This document shows, one piece after another, positions 44,801 to 54,348 of a stretch of DNA of 64,000 nt. Below the pieces are notes generated by a model. That model was not told where the DNA came from. It saw nothing but the letters and a program-made list of their open reading frames with translations, and searched no databases. The translations under genes and the position numbers were made by a program. The first letter of the stretch is position 1. Every line of letters starts with the position of its first letter. The DNA is taken from assembly GCA_002281535.1 (NCBI GenBank), contig NCGD01000008.1, positions 1-64,000 on the forward strand. The letters run 5' to 3'. Source of the stretch: Sphingomonas sp. 28-63-12 (lineage in GTDB: Bacteria > Pseudomonadota > Alphaproteobacteria > Sphingomonadales > Sphingomonadaceae).

Positions 44801-47800
44801 GCCGGTCAGCGAATAGGTCGCTGCGGTCAGCGTGCCGCTACCCGACAAGGTGCCGGCCACCGTCAGCGACCCAACTGTATCGGTGAAGCTGTTCAGGTCC
44901 AGCGCGGCGCCGCTTGCAACGACAACTGCCGCTACATCCGCGAGGCGGTTCGACGCGCCGAGGACCAGCGTTCCCCCATTGATCGCCACCGTCGCGGCCG
45001 TCGATGTGCCATTGAGTACCGAAGAACCCGAAACCTGGGTCAGCGTGCCGTCGCCGATATTGGCGTTGACCGTGCCGCCAGCGAGAACATAGCTCGCCGC
45101 CGTCAGCGTGCCGGTGCCGTTCAGCGTGCCGCCAAGCGTGAGACTGCCAACCGTGTCGTTGAACCCGGCAATATCAAGCGTGCCGCCAGCGTTGACCGAA
45201 ACCGTCGTCGTATCCGCAATCCGGTCGGCAGCGCCCAAGGCCAGCGTCGCCAAGTTGTTGACCTGGATGCTGGTTGCGGCGGATGTGCCATTGAGCGTGG
45301 TGACCGTATCGCCGCTCAAGGTATCACGACTCACATAGACCGATCCGGTCCCGAGATTGCCGTTCACAATGCCTGCCGTGAGAAAATAGGTAGCGGCCGT
45401 CAGCGTGCCGGTGCCGTCGAGCGTACCCTGGAGGCCAAGACTGCCGACCGTGTCGCTGAAGCCCTGCATATCGAAGATGCTGCCGCGATCGACGTAGAGA
45501 GTCGCTGTGTCGAGCAACCGGTCCGACGCGCCGAGCGCGAGCGTACCGGCTTCCGATTCAACCGTGCTCGCAGCCGAGGTGCCGTTGAGCGTGGTCAGCA
45601 TGTTGCTGGCCGAGGTATGCAGATAGCCGGTGCCGAGATTGGCGTTGATCACCGAATCCTGCAGAGCATATTCGCCCGCGGTCAACGTGCCGGTGCCGTT
45701 CAATGTGCCATTGGTCAGCAGCAAGGCCGCAATCGTATCGTTGTTGGCACCGAGATCGGCGGTCGCGTTCTCGATGATGAGCGTGGAGGTGTCCGCCAGC
45801 ACGTCAGACGCGCCGAACACCAGCGAACCGCCATAGATCGATGTGTAGCCGATGTAGCTGTTGGCACCCGACAGCGTCAGCGTGCCGGCACCGGTCTTGG
45901 TAATCCCGCCCGTCCCCGAGGCGATGCCCGAAAAGCTGGAGTCGAGATCATTGGTGCCGAGGAACAGGGTATTGGCATTGAGCGAGACCGCCCCCGCCCC
46001 GTTGAGGCTGCCGATCCGCTCGCTCGCCAGCAGCGCCAGCGTGCCGCCGGCATTCACCAGCACCATATTGCCATCGGCAATCGCCGCGCCGCCGTCGAGC
46101 GTCAGCGTGCCGCCGTCGAGAGTAGTGAGGCCGGTATAGCTGTTGGTGCCGGTCAGCGCCTGATTGCCGGCCGTCAGCGTTACGCCGCCGGCACCCGAGA
46201 TTGCGCCGGAAAACGCGTCATCGGCGTTGCCGATCACGAGCGTTGTGCCGCCGAGAATAACCGAACCGGACCCCGCCAGCGATAGAATCTGCGAACTGCC
46301 GCTACCGGCAAGCAAGTCACCGATGGTCGCATCGAACGAGCTTTGCCCGGCGATATACAGGCCCGACCCGTTATTAAGTGCAGTTATTGTCGGGATGAGA
46401 TCCTGTACCGATCCGGTCGCCGTGAGACAGGCGGTGTTGGCGCCTGCAATGCACAACGTACCAATCAACGGATCGCCCGAGACGACGTTGTAGAAATTGA
46501 CGTCATCGTTGCTTGTCCGGATCACGTTGATGATCTGGCCGGATGCATTGGTGAATCCGATGATGGCGTTCACGCCATAGACCGCCGCCCGGAAGCTCAG
46601 CTGATTGGGGCCCATCGGCGTTGTCGACCCATGGAAGTCGGCATAAAACTGGTCGATCTTGTTCAGCGTGCTGATTCCAACCGAAGCCCCGCCAAGCGCG
46701 GACAGATCAAGCGTACCGTCTGCCACGACGCGCGACTGCGACAGCGACCCGCCCTGCGACAATGCCAGCGTGCCGGTGATGATGTTGACCGGCGATGCCG
46801 TCGTTGCCGAGGTGAGCGACGTATCGCCATAGATGTTCAGCGTGCCGCTGCTGATCGCCTGATTGATCGTGCTGCCGGCATAGGCGTTGTACGTGCCCGC
46901 CGTCAGCAGGCCGCCATTCGACAGGGTGCCGTACAGGTTAAGTGTGCCGATCGTGTCGCTGAAGCCGTTGAGGTTGAAGGTCGTACCGCTGTTGACCGTC
47001 ACCGCCACGCCGTCGTCCAGCACATCATTGGCGCCGTATGCCAGCGTGCCGCCAGCGATCGTCACGTCGCCCGTAAAGGTGTTCGCGCCCGAAAGTGTCA
47101 AGGTACCAGCGCCGGTCTTGGTCAGGCCGCCAACGCCTGAGGCGATGCCCGAGAAGATGGTGCTGCTGTCATTGCCGCCCGCTGTCAGCGTGTCGCTCAG
47201 CGTTACGTTGCCGGCGCCGGCGAGGCTGCCGATTGCCTGCGCGGTATCGACGCCAAAAGTGGCGCCGCTTGCCACGGTAACCGCAGCGTTGCCGATTGCT
47301 GATGCACTGGCTGAATTCAACGTGCCCGTGTTGATCGCCACGGTGTTGAAGCCGCTATTCGTGCCGGAAAGCGTGAATGTGCCGGTGCCATTCTTAGTCA
47401 GGCTTTCAAAGCCTGTGATGTCGCTTGACAAGGTGGACGTGCCAGATCCGGTCAGGACGACGGCATCGGTGCCAGCACCGCCATCGATGCTGCCTGTTAC
47501 GGTGGCGCTCGTGTCGAGATTGACGGTATCATTGCCGCCACCCGCGGCGAGCCCGCCGTTGAGCGTGCCCGCAACCGTGTAGCTGTTGGTGCCGGAGGTG
47601 CCGCTCGCGTCGATCAAGCCAGTGGTGGTCGAACCAGCATTAAGGTTGACGGTATAGCCTGCGCCAGTCAGCTGGATCGATGCCGTCCCGCCGCTGATGG
47701 TGCCGCCGTTCAGGTTGGTGATCGTGCCGCCATTGCTCGCGACGATGCCCGCACCACCGCTGGCGGTGTAGCTCGCCTGGGTCGTGCCGCTAAGGGTGCC

Positions 47801-50800
47801 GGCCCCGATCAGGCCGCTGTTGGTGATGGCCACAGTCGAGGATGCCGACACACCGGAGGTCGACCCCACGATGAGGCCAGCATTGCCGATGGTCAGCACA
47901 TTGCCGCCGATGCCAAAGCGCCCGCCGGTGACGATGCCGGTCCCAAAATTGGTGAGATTGAGGGTCGGCGCGTTAATGCCATCCAGGCTGGTGCCGCGGA
48001 TGGCACCATAGTTATTGATCGTGGCGAGCGCGGATCCGCTGGCGAAGCCGATGAACCCGCCAGTCGCGCCGGCGACGCTATCGCTTGCCGAACCATTGTT
48101 GAACGTGCCGCCCTGCGACAGATTGACCGCAATATCGCTGGTGCTGGCGATCGCGCCAAGATTGTTCACGATGGTCCCGGTGGCGCCGCTGAAGATCGTT
48201 GGGGTGCCGCCTGATGAAAGCGATGCGTTGTCGAGAATGTTGATGGTGGTGCTAACGGCAGAGACATTCACCGTCCGGCCGGATGTCGAGTTCGTACCGC
48301 CAAACGACACGATCGACGTGCCGGTGACATCGACGCCATCGTTGGTCAGGTTACCTGCAAATGTCAGGGTATTCGCGCCCAGCCCCGTGACCGTCACCCG
48401 CCCGCTGCCGGAAATATTCTGCGTGGCCGTGCCTGAAAATGCCTGATTATAGGTAAGCGTTGCATTATCGACGATCGAACTGCCTGCAATGCTGTTGGTG
48501 GTGCCCTGAAGGGTCCCCGCGCTGATCGTCGTGGTGCCGGTATAGCTGTTGGAACCGCTGAGAATATAGGTGCCGGCGCCCTGCTTGGTGAGGCCGCCGG
48601 TGCCGGTGATTGCGCCCGAATAGGTACCGCTGGCATTGGTGAGCGTCAGCGTGTTCGCGCCGAGCGCCGTCGTGCCCGCGCCCGACAGGTTGACGATACT
48701 GGTGCCCCCGGTGTGGCTGGCAATATTGAGCGAGCCGTTATTGACCACCGCCGACGAGGTGATTGAACCGGTCCCGTTCAGGAACAGGGCAGCGGAAGTC
48801 CCGATCGTGGTCGTACCCGTATAGGTATTTGCCCCGAAAAGCGTGCTGGAAAAGCCGTTGGCGAAGGTCAGGCCGCCGGTGCCCGATGCGGTGCCGGACA
48901 GCGTGAGAGAATTGGTCGTCAGCGTATTCGCGCCGAGAATGATCGACGCCGGGGTAAAGGATTGGTCGTTGACGTTCTGTACTGTCACGCCGCCGGTATG
49001 CCCGCTGATGTTCAGCGTGCCGAACAACCCGATCGCCTGCGATGCAGCAATCGAGCCGTTCCCCGATAGGAACAGGGTCGAGCCGGTGTTGACAGACGTC
49101 CAGCCGGTATAGGTGTTCACCCCGGTCAATGTCTGCGATCCGTTGATCTGCAACGAATAGAATCCGCTGCCGATCGTGCCCGCAATCACGCCTGAGAAAG
49201 TCCCCGACGCTGCGGTCAGGCTCAGCGCGTTTTGGCCCACATTCACTGTGCCCGATCCGGTCAGCGACCTGATCGACGCTGTCCCCGTGTGGCCCGAAAT
49301 ATCGAATATGCCGTTCGCGATGACGCCCGAAGACGACGCGATCGAACCCGCGCCTGTAAGCGCCAGCGTACCGCCGCTAATCGTCGTCGCGCCGCTATAA
49401 GTGTTGACGCCGCTGAGCGTCTCGACGCCTGCGCCGACCTTGGTCAACCCAGCAGGCGAGCCGCCATTGGCAATCGTGCCGTCGAACTGGCCACTGCCGC
49501 CCGCGACGCCCACGGTCAGGATAGTGCTACCGCCGCCGATATAGCTGCCACCCCCCGTGAGGCTGTTGACGGTGATATCGGCCGCGGCTTCGAAGACCGC
49601 GCCCGTCGCAATGGCGAGGTTGCCCTGGTTGCCGGCGAAGACGCCAGCGCCGCGCACCAGCACATGGCCGCTCTGCACGTTGATCAAGCCGCCCTGGCTC
49701 AGCGCCACATCGGCGGTACCGCTCAGGTGGTCAAGTACCGTCAGCGAGGCCGCATTGCCGGTAAAGGCCAGCGTGCCCGCGCCGGTATAGGTATTGTGCG
49801 ACGCATAGATCTGGCTGCCCGAGGGGCCCGTGATCACGCTGGTATAGGGGTTGTCATAGCGCACCGTTGCCCCGGCCGAGATCGCGACCGTGCCGCTGCT
49901 GCCGAGCCCATCGGCGGCAAAGCTGTTAGTGGCCGTGGTGACGACCAGCGTGCCGGCAAGGACGTTAGTACCGCCGGTATAGGTGTTGACCCCGCTGAGC
50001 GTCTGCGTGCCGGTGCCGACCTTGTTCAGGATGAGCGGGCTCGGGAAATTGGTGCTGTCGGCAATCGTCCCGGTGAAGGTCGCGCTGCCATTGGCGATGC
50101 CGATCGTCGTGCTGCCCGATCCGAAAAAGCCGCCGCGCAGCAAGCCTGCCCCGGTCAGGCCATCGACGATGATCGTCCCCTCGACGCCATCGAAAATTGC
50201 GCCCGACGCAATATTCAGACTGCCTAAGTTGCCAGTGAAAAAGCCCTGGCCCGATGCACTGCCCGCGACCGTGCCGCTCTGTACGTCGATCAGCCCCCCC
50301 TGCGACAGGCTGACCGTGACATTGCCGGCATTGCCGAAGCTCGTCGAACTCCCGGTGCTGCCGGTAAACAGCAAACGCCCCGCGCCGGTAAAGGTTGTGG
50401 ACTTGATAGCATATTGGCCACCGGTCTGATTGTCGAACTGCAGCGTCGCGCCCGACGCGATCGATACATTGCCGTCACCAAGCCCGTTGCCGGTGTTCAG
50501 CACCCGAAGCGTACCGCCGGAAACTGTTGTTGTGCCAGCATAAACGCCCGCACCCGTCAGCGTCCACATGCCGCTGTCAAGCTTCGACAGATTGGTCAGC
50601 CCCGCAACCGAGGCACTGGCGATCGTGCCCGCCGCGCCGTTTGCAGCCGTGCCGTCGCCCGTGCCACGCAAGGTGAGCGTGTTGGTGCCGCCGCCCAGAT
50701 CGATCGCGCCGATAGTGGCGCCGGCCAGGGTGCCGGCATTCTGCAGCGTGATGCCGCTCGGCGCATCGACCGTAGCCGTGCTTGCTGTGCCGCGACCATT

Positions 50801-53800
50801 GTACAGGTTCAGCGTATCATTGCCGCTGCCCGTCTGAATGCTGCCGGTGGTGGAACCAGCCTGCAAGTTGATCGTCGTCGCGGCCGCGCCGGTAACGAAC
50901 ACGCCCTTGCCGATCGTCGAACTAGCCGATCCGTAGTTAGTGAAGATCGCGGTGCCCGCGTTGAACTGGACAGCCTCGCCAAAAGTCGCGTCGTTGCCGC
51001 CCATCAGGACGCCGCCTGTAGCGTTGACGATCGTACCGCCGCCCACGGCATTGACCGCAGAGAAGACGCTCGTCGAAATCGTACCCGAATTCAGTACATT
51101 GGCAGTGCCAATCGCCGCCACCGCATCGCCGCCCGCTCCCGACGTGATCGTGCCCCGGTTGGTGAGGGTCAGCACGCTGTTGCTGGCATTGGTGATCGCG
51201 GCAAAGCTATTGCCGTAAAGGGTGCCGTCGTTGATGATCGTGGCGCTTCCAGCGGTGGCAATCGCCGAGCCCGTGCCGCCGGTCGCGGTGAAGACGCCAG
51301 CCGTAACAGTGCCGATACCGATAGTGCCGCCGGCGTTGTTGGTGATTGTTGTCGTACCCGCCGCGTTGATCGCATCGCCGGTGCCGACGATGAAGCCCGC
51401 ATTGGTGACACTCAGCGTACCGCCCGTCGTCAGCACGCCTTGCGCGCCACCCGCGATAACGCTGGCTGCGGTGGTGTTGTTCAGCGTCAACGTGCCGCTG
51501 GTCGACCGCGCGCCATAGGTAAGCAGCGTCGATCCCGTCGCGCCGCCCTGGATCGTGCCGCTGTTGGTGACGATCGTCGTCAGCGCGTTGTTGATCGCGG
51601 CGGTGTAATCAAAGTTGCCGGTCAGGATCGATCCGGTGTTGTTGACCGTCAGGTAACCGCCACCGTTGTTGTTGATGCCGTAATAGATAAACCCCGATGA
51701 ACCGCCGCTTGCCGTGCTGCTGATGAAGGTCCCGTTGTTGGTGACATTAATCGGGTTGGCCATATTGCCGCCCGACACGTTGATACCGGTGCCTGGAAGC
51801 GACAATGTGACGCCGTTATCGATTTGCAGCCGCCCGCCCGCTGTTTGCAGACTTGCGAAAGTGCTCGCGCTGCTTACCGTGATCGACGATCCAATACGAA
51901 GCAAACCGGTCGCACCAACCTGCCAGGCACCGTTGGAACCCGTTTGGCCATTGAGGATCAGCGTCCCGCTGTTCACATTGCCGAAGAACCGCGTAATGCT
52001 GGCAAGCGAAGCGGTGTTGCCCGCGCCGATGTTGAAATTCAGCGTCGACAAATTGGTGCCGCCGGTCAGCGTGCCACCAACGGTGCCGCCGTTCCAGGTG
52101 AAGGTGCCGGCCGTGTTGCCCATCGACACGCTCTGAATCGAGCCACCCGTGTTGAGGGTAAAGGTCGTGGCACCGGTACCGGCAGCTGCATTGTAGTTGC
52201 CCGATAGCAAACCCGCGACGGTCAGTGCCCGCGTGCCCGTGTTGGTCGAAAGAATGTCACCGGTAACGGTCGAGCCGCTGTTGAGCGTAACCGTCGATGC
52301 ATTGGCGTTTGCAAGCCGGATCGCGCCGGTGCCGCCGGTGATGTTGCCGCCCGACTGGTTGGTGATCACGGCGATGCCGTCTTCGACGTCGATGCCATAG
52401 CCATGCGTCGCATCGCTGCCGCCGCTGATCGTGCCGCTATTGGTGATCGTCTGATTCTGGACCGTGAGGGTGGACGCGAGCCGTACACCGGCGAGGCCTG
52501 CGCCTGCGGTGCCCCCGGTCGTCTGGATCGTGCCGGTGTTGGCCAGGCGCAAGATGCCGCCGGTAACGTACACGCCGTTGGTGCCGCCCGTGATCGAGCC
52601 GCCGGTGTTGTTGAGATTGAAGACGTTGGCGGTGTTCCGAATGCCGTCGGTAGTGCCGGTGATCGAACCGGTATTGGTGGTCGTGCCGCCAAAGTTCTGA
52701 AGGCCGACCCCAGCCAAGCCGGTGACGGTGCCCGCATTGGTCAGCGTGCCCATATTGTCGAGCTGGATACCGGTGGCACCGCTGATCAGGCCGCTCGCAT
52801 TGTTAGTGACAACCCCATCGCCGTTGAGATAAACGCCAATGCCGCCGGTACCAGTCGCCCGGATCGTGCCTGAATTGGTGACCGTACCGGGCGTGTTGGT
52901 CGCATAGATGCCATAGCCGACGCCCCCGCCAGCAAGCGCCGCCGTGCCCGTAACCGTGGCGCCCGAGGCGACGGTCATGTCGTACACGCCGTTGAAGCTG
53001 TAGATGCCGGTGCCGGCGGTAACGTTGGCGCCGATCGCGACCGAGCCGGTATTGGCGCGGCTGACCTGGTTGATGTCGATGCCCCGACTGGTTGCCGAAA
53101 TCGCTGCCGTGGTGCTGATGTTGATCGCGCCGGTGGAGGTGCCGGTCGTCGAGGCGACAATGCCCTTTGCCGGCGGCGTCGTGCCGCCGATTGCCGCACC
53201 GACCGTGACGACAACGTTGCTCGTCCCGGCGCTGCTCGTCGCGAAGATGCCCGTGCCGGTGCCGCTCGACGTGCTGTTGATCGTGCCGCCGCCGCTGGTG
53301 GTAATGGTCGCGCCGCCACCGCCGGACACCTGGATGCCCGTTGGCGCGGTGATTGCCGATTGCGACTGGACGATGCCGGTGCTGGCCGCAGCGGGCGCGA
53401 TGTTGATGCCGACTTGCGTGGCGTTGATCGTCCCACCGGTCGAGTTGACCAGCGCATAGAGCTGCCGAGTATCGGTGGTCGTCACATTAACGCCGGTGGC
53501 GAAACCCGAAATCGTCGACGTGCCAAGATAGATTTCGGGATTGAGCAGCGCCGCAACGCTGATGCCGGTGACTGCCGTGCCGTTGGCAATGATGGTCTGG
53601 GACTGGCCTTGCGAATTGAAGCCGGCAAAGCCGTTGGGATTATTGACGATGAAGCCGTAGCTGCCGGTGAAAGTCGAGCCACTCGAGGTGAACCCCACGC
53701 CCAAATTGCCGGTGTTGCTGATCGTGACCGCAGCGCCGCCGCTTACGGTCGTCGAGATCGCGTTATTGCCGCTGAACGTAACGCCCAATCCGCCATTACC

Positions 53801-54148
53801 TGAGGGCACTTCGATGGACAGCGCATTGGGGGTTGGCCCGGTGACCGTCTGGTTGATCGTAACGCCGTTGACCGTGACGCCTGAGCCATCCGAAATATCA
53901 TAGATGCGAACACCGCCGCCGGTCGCTGTCTGATCGTCTGGCGTGCCGGTATCGCTGACAATCGTGCCGCCGCCCGTAGGGTTCACCACTGTCTGCGCCA
54001 TCGCGGGGCTCGCCGAAAGGGCGACACCAACCAGCGCGCTCGATCCGAGCAGCGCGCCACGCCGCCAGCCGCTCAGCCGCCCAGCCTTCTCGCCATTGGT
54101 TACAGCGAAACCGGCCGACGCGCTTGCGCCGTTCAACGAATTTGACAT
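41813..54148 (-). CDS. giant autotransporter (~4,111 aa) with autotransporter-associated beta-strand repeats
   Basis: ATG 54148 (MSNSLNGASASAGFAV) is preferred to the upstream open frame: a basic-hydrophobic signal follows, ending SASPAMAQ near residue 50, and GGGG lies upstream. The passenger is almost entirely beta-helix: many GGLTKTGAGTLTLSGANTYTG-type PATR repeats (PF12951-like), Thr/Asn/Gly-rich, then seven ~90-residue GTLNGTGTLTAA units. The last ~280 residues (from about base 42660) form the translocator barrel, ending in SLNLRIGF with the required terminal Phe. It is probably a surface adhesin or biofilm factor. No protease or lipase catalytic domain was seen. Confidence 0.92.
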   Translation of the reverse strand: MSNSLNGASASAGFAVTNGEKAGRLSGWRRGALLGSSALVGVALSASPAMAQTVVNPTGGGTIVSDTGTPDDQTATGGGVRIYDISDGSGVTVNGVTINQTVTGPTPNALSIEVPSGNGGLGVTFSGNNAISTTVSGGAAVTISNTGNLGVGFTSSGSTFTGSYGFIVNNPNGFAGFNSQGQSQTIIANGTAVTGISVAALLNPEIYLGTSTISGFATGVNVTTTDTRQLYALVNSTGGTINATQVGINIAPAAASTGIVQSQSAITAPTGIQVSGGGGATITTSGGGTINSTSSGTGTGIFATSSAGTSNVVVTVGAAIGGTTPPAKGIVASTTGTSTGAINISTTAAISATSRGIDINQVSRANTGSVAIGANVTAGTGIYSFNGVYDMTVASGATVTGTAALAGGGVGYGIYATNTPGTVTNSGTIRATGTGGIGVYLNGDGVVTNNASGLISGATGIQLDNMGTLTNAGTVTGLAGVGLQNFGGTTTNTGSITGTTDGIRNTANVFNLNNTGGSITGGTNGVYVTGGILRLANTGTIQTTGGTAGAGLAGVRLASTLTVQNQTITNSGTISGGSDATHGYGIDVEDGIAVITNQSGGNITGGTGAIRLANANASTVTLNSGSTVTGDILSTNTGTRALTVAGLLSGNYNAAAGTGATTFTLNTGGSIQSVSMGNTAGTFTWNGGTVGGTLTGGTNLSTLNFNIGAGNTASLASITRFFGNVNSGTLILNGQTGSNGAWQVGATGLLRIGSSITVSSASTFASLQTAGGRLQIDNGVTLSLPGTGINVSGGNMANPINVTNNGTFISSTASGGSSGFIYYGINNNGGGYLTVNNTGSILTGNFDYTAAINNALTTIVTNSGTIQGGATGSTLLTYGARSTSGTLTLNNTTAASVIAGGAQGVLTTGGTLSVTNAGFIVGTGDAINAAGTTTITNNAGGTIGIGTVTAGVFTATGGTGSAIATAGSATIINDGTLYGNSFAAITNASNSVLTLTNRGTITSGAGGDAVAAIGTANVLNSGTISTSVFSAVNAVGGGTIVNATGGVLMGGNDATFGEAVQFNAGTAIFTNYGSASSTIGKGVFVTGAAATTINLQAGSTTGSIQTGSGNDTLNLYNGRGTASTATVDAPSGITLQNAGTLAGATIGAIDLGGGTNTLTLRGTGDGTAANGAAGTIASASVAGLTNLSKLDSGMWTLTGAGVYAGTTTVSGGTLRVLNTGNGLGDGNVSIASGATLQFDNQTGGQYAIKSTTFTGAGRLLFTGSTGSSTSFGNAGNVTVSLSQGGLIDVQSGTVAGSASGQGFFTGNLGSLNIASGAIFDGVEGTIIVDGLTGAGLLRGGFFGSGSTTIGIANGSATFTGTIADSTNFPSPLILNKVGTGTQTLSGVNTYTGGTNVLAGTLVVTTATNSFAADGLGSSGTVAISAGATVRYDNPYTSVITGPSGSQIYASHNTYTGAGTLAFTGNAASLTVLDHLSGTADVALSQGGLINVQSGHVLVRGAGVFAGNQGNLAIATGAVFEAAADITVNSLTGGGSYIGGGSTILTVGVAGGSGQFDGTIANGGSPAGLTKVGAGVETLSGVNTYSGATTISGGTLALTGAGSIASSSGVIANGIFDISGHTGTASIRSLTGSGTVNVGQNALSLTAASGTFSGVIAGTIGSGFYSLQINGSQTLTGVNTYTGWTSVNTGSTLFLSGNGSIAASQAIGLFGTLNISGHTGGVTVQNVNDQSFTPASIILGANTLTTNSLTLSGTASGTGGLTFANGFSSTLFGANTYTGTTTIGTSAALFLNGTGSITSSAVVNNGSLNIASHTGGTSIVNLSGAGTTALGANTLTLTNASGTYSGAITGTGGLTKQGAGTYILSGSNSYTGTTTISAGTLQGTTNSIAGSSIVDNATLTYNQAFSGTATQNISGSGRVTVTGLGANTLTFAGNLTNDGVDVTGTSIVSFGGTNSTSGRTVNVSAVSTTINILDNASLSSGGTPTIFSGATGTIVNNLGAIASTSDIAVNLSQGGTFNNGSASDSVAGATGGFIGFASGSALATINNYGAIRGTSLDGINAPTLNLTNFGTGIVTGGRFGIGGNVLTIGNAGLIVGSTSGVSASSTVAITNSGLIGAGTLSGTTQASYTASGGAGIVASNGGTITNLNGGTISGGTASIQLTGAGYTVNLNAGSTTTGLIDASGTSGTNSYTVAGTLNGGLAAGGGNDTVNLDTSATVTGSIDGGAGTDAVVLTGSGTSTLSSDITGFESLTKNGTGTFTLSGTNSGFNTVAINTGTLNSASASAIGNAAVTVASGATFGVDTAQAIGSLAGAGNVTLSDTLTAGGNDSSTIFSGIASGVGGLTKTGAGTLTLSGANTFTGDVTIAGGTLAYGANDVLDDGVAVTVNSGTTFNLNGFSDTIGTLNLYGTLSNGGLLTAGTYNAYAGSTINQAISSGTLNIYGDTSLTSATTASPVNIITGTLALSQGGSLSQSRVVADGTLDLSALGGASVGISTLNKIDQFYADFHGSTTPMGPNQLSFRAAVYGVNAIIGFTNASGQIINVIRTSNDDVNFYNVVSGDPLIGTLCIAGANTACLTATGSVQDLIPTITALNNGSGLYIAGQSSFDATIGDLLAGSGSSQILSLAGSGSVILGGTTLVIGNADDAFSGAISGAGGVTLTAGNQALTGTNSYTGLTTLDGGTLTLDGGAAIADGNMVLVNAGGTLALLASERIGSLNGAGAVSLNANTLFLGTNDLDSSFSGIASGTGGITKTGAGTLTLSGANSYIGYTSIYGGSLVFGASDVLADTSTLIIENATADLGANNDTIAALLLTNGTLNGTGTLTAGEYALQDSVINANLGTGYLHTSASNMLTTLNGTSAASTVESEAGTLALGASDRLLDTATLYVDRGSIFDMQGFSDTVGSLGLQGTLDGTGTLTAATYFLTAGIVNGNLGTGSVYVSRDTLSGDTVTTLNGTSAATSIQVNNLATLALGAADRIADTTTVSVNAGGTLDIAGFNDTVGSLTLGGTLNGTGTLTAASYVLAGGTVNANIGDGTLTQVSGSSVLNGTSTAATVAINGGTLVLGASNRLADVAAVVVASGAALDLNSFTDTVGSLTVAGTLSGSGTLTAATYSLTGGTVNANLGTGILTQTSGTSTLFGTSAAATVRINGGTLALGASERLANNAALSIASGATLDLRGFDETVGLASISGTLNSNPVRSQASTRIGGAQGALVQLVQGTGTLTAASYDLIGATINGNLGTGTLNQLSGTSTLNGTAAATVVAITGGTLVLGAADRLADTAAVSVASGSTLALGAFTDTVGSLALAGTLSGTGTLTAAQYQLTGATVNANLGTGSLFQLGGVSTLNGTAAATAVQVQGGTLMLGTSNRLADAANVAVSSGATLNLGGNLDTVGIVQLAGTLAGTGSLTAAQYQLTGATVNANLGAGTLFQLGGTSTLNGTAAATAVAINGGTLALGANERLADNAAVQIASGATFDLTGKTETIGALGGTGTLALGSGRLVIGGTNADSGFGGALTGSGDVDKNGTGTFTLASNLAQTGRINLNAGTTQFTGSTAGSVRIQGGTLTGGAAIAGNLALTSGTFAPGTSAQPIAAFSAGSLTVSGGTLAFDLGGAANNFAADQLRVSGAAALTGGTVATRTIDPTANYRLSQNYVLVSAAALTGAFANGGSFAAIGNNADLQWRLRYDLIPNSVVLELRKQVDFTTGLGAGASGNQMAVGGALNGGAFMASDNWAGILNTINDQDGPTRRATFDSISGESVSDISSATIIATTGFTDLLRQRLSTGASGGGDANLLTGLVGGKQALVALVATAPLDGAATLSGASGSADSVSDKRGGVWLQGFGANGTINGQSGQAKVGTYSAGVAGGIDIRSGNVTVGGAFSVSQVETQISSRTSRNTGTLYQGGGYVAYDDGRFYGSVIGSYFSGDINSRRSVFVGGTQFGVADGQTMTRGYSAGAALGYRIAGSGGVVITPQASFTATGVERDAFNETGAGGLSLQVARDHRVLYAATAEGRISRPFDALGGVVEPYIGGGAIFSFGDLDTLSVNRFSGAPTGTGTFTIQGARLAPFTSLVNAGIDVRPTSNVRLGLQGEARLSNRQSEQRISLNLRIGF
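43690..45660 (-). repeat. seven tandem ~270-300 bp repeats in the autotransporter passenger
   Basis: Units share N[AG]NLGTG, LNGT[AS]AAT, GGTLALGA..RLAD and TVGSL.L.GTL.GTGTLTAA. Adjacent units near 43800-43930 and 44080-44210 are visibly similar at the DNA level too, so recombination could change copy number. One unit carries an extra ~23-residue insert at about 44502-44575. Confidence 0.85.
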
Positions 54149-54282
54149 GAGATGTGCCCCAAGAAAAAAGTAACACCGGTCACCATTTTCGGGCAGCGGC
54201 CCAAAAAACACTGGTAAACGGGGCCTTTGCCATAGGGCAGGTCCGGGCAAACGGCATTGAACAGATGTGTCACAAACTTGTA

Positions 54283-54302
54283 CGATCGTTTCACGACGAT
54301 CG
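54283..54302. promoter_or_regulatory. inverted repeat upstream of the autotransporter
   Basis: CGATCGT (54283-54289) and ACGATCG (54296-54302) form 7-bp perfect arms with a 6-nt spacer, 135 bp upstream of the autotransporter ATG and 47 bp beyond the end of the AraC-type gene. It could be an operator or a hairpin ending the upstream transcript; there is no U-tract. The intergenic stretch 54149-54348 holds nothing else I can name. Confidence 0.35.
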
Positions 54303-54348
54303 GCCCCAGTACAGAATCGGGACAGGGCCTGGATGCCCTCTTTCCGAT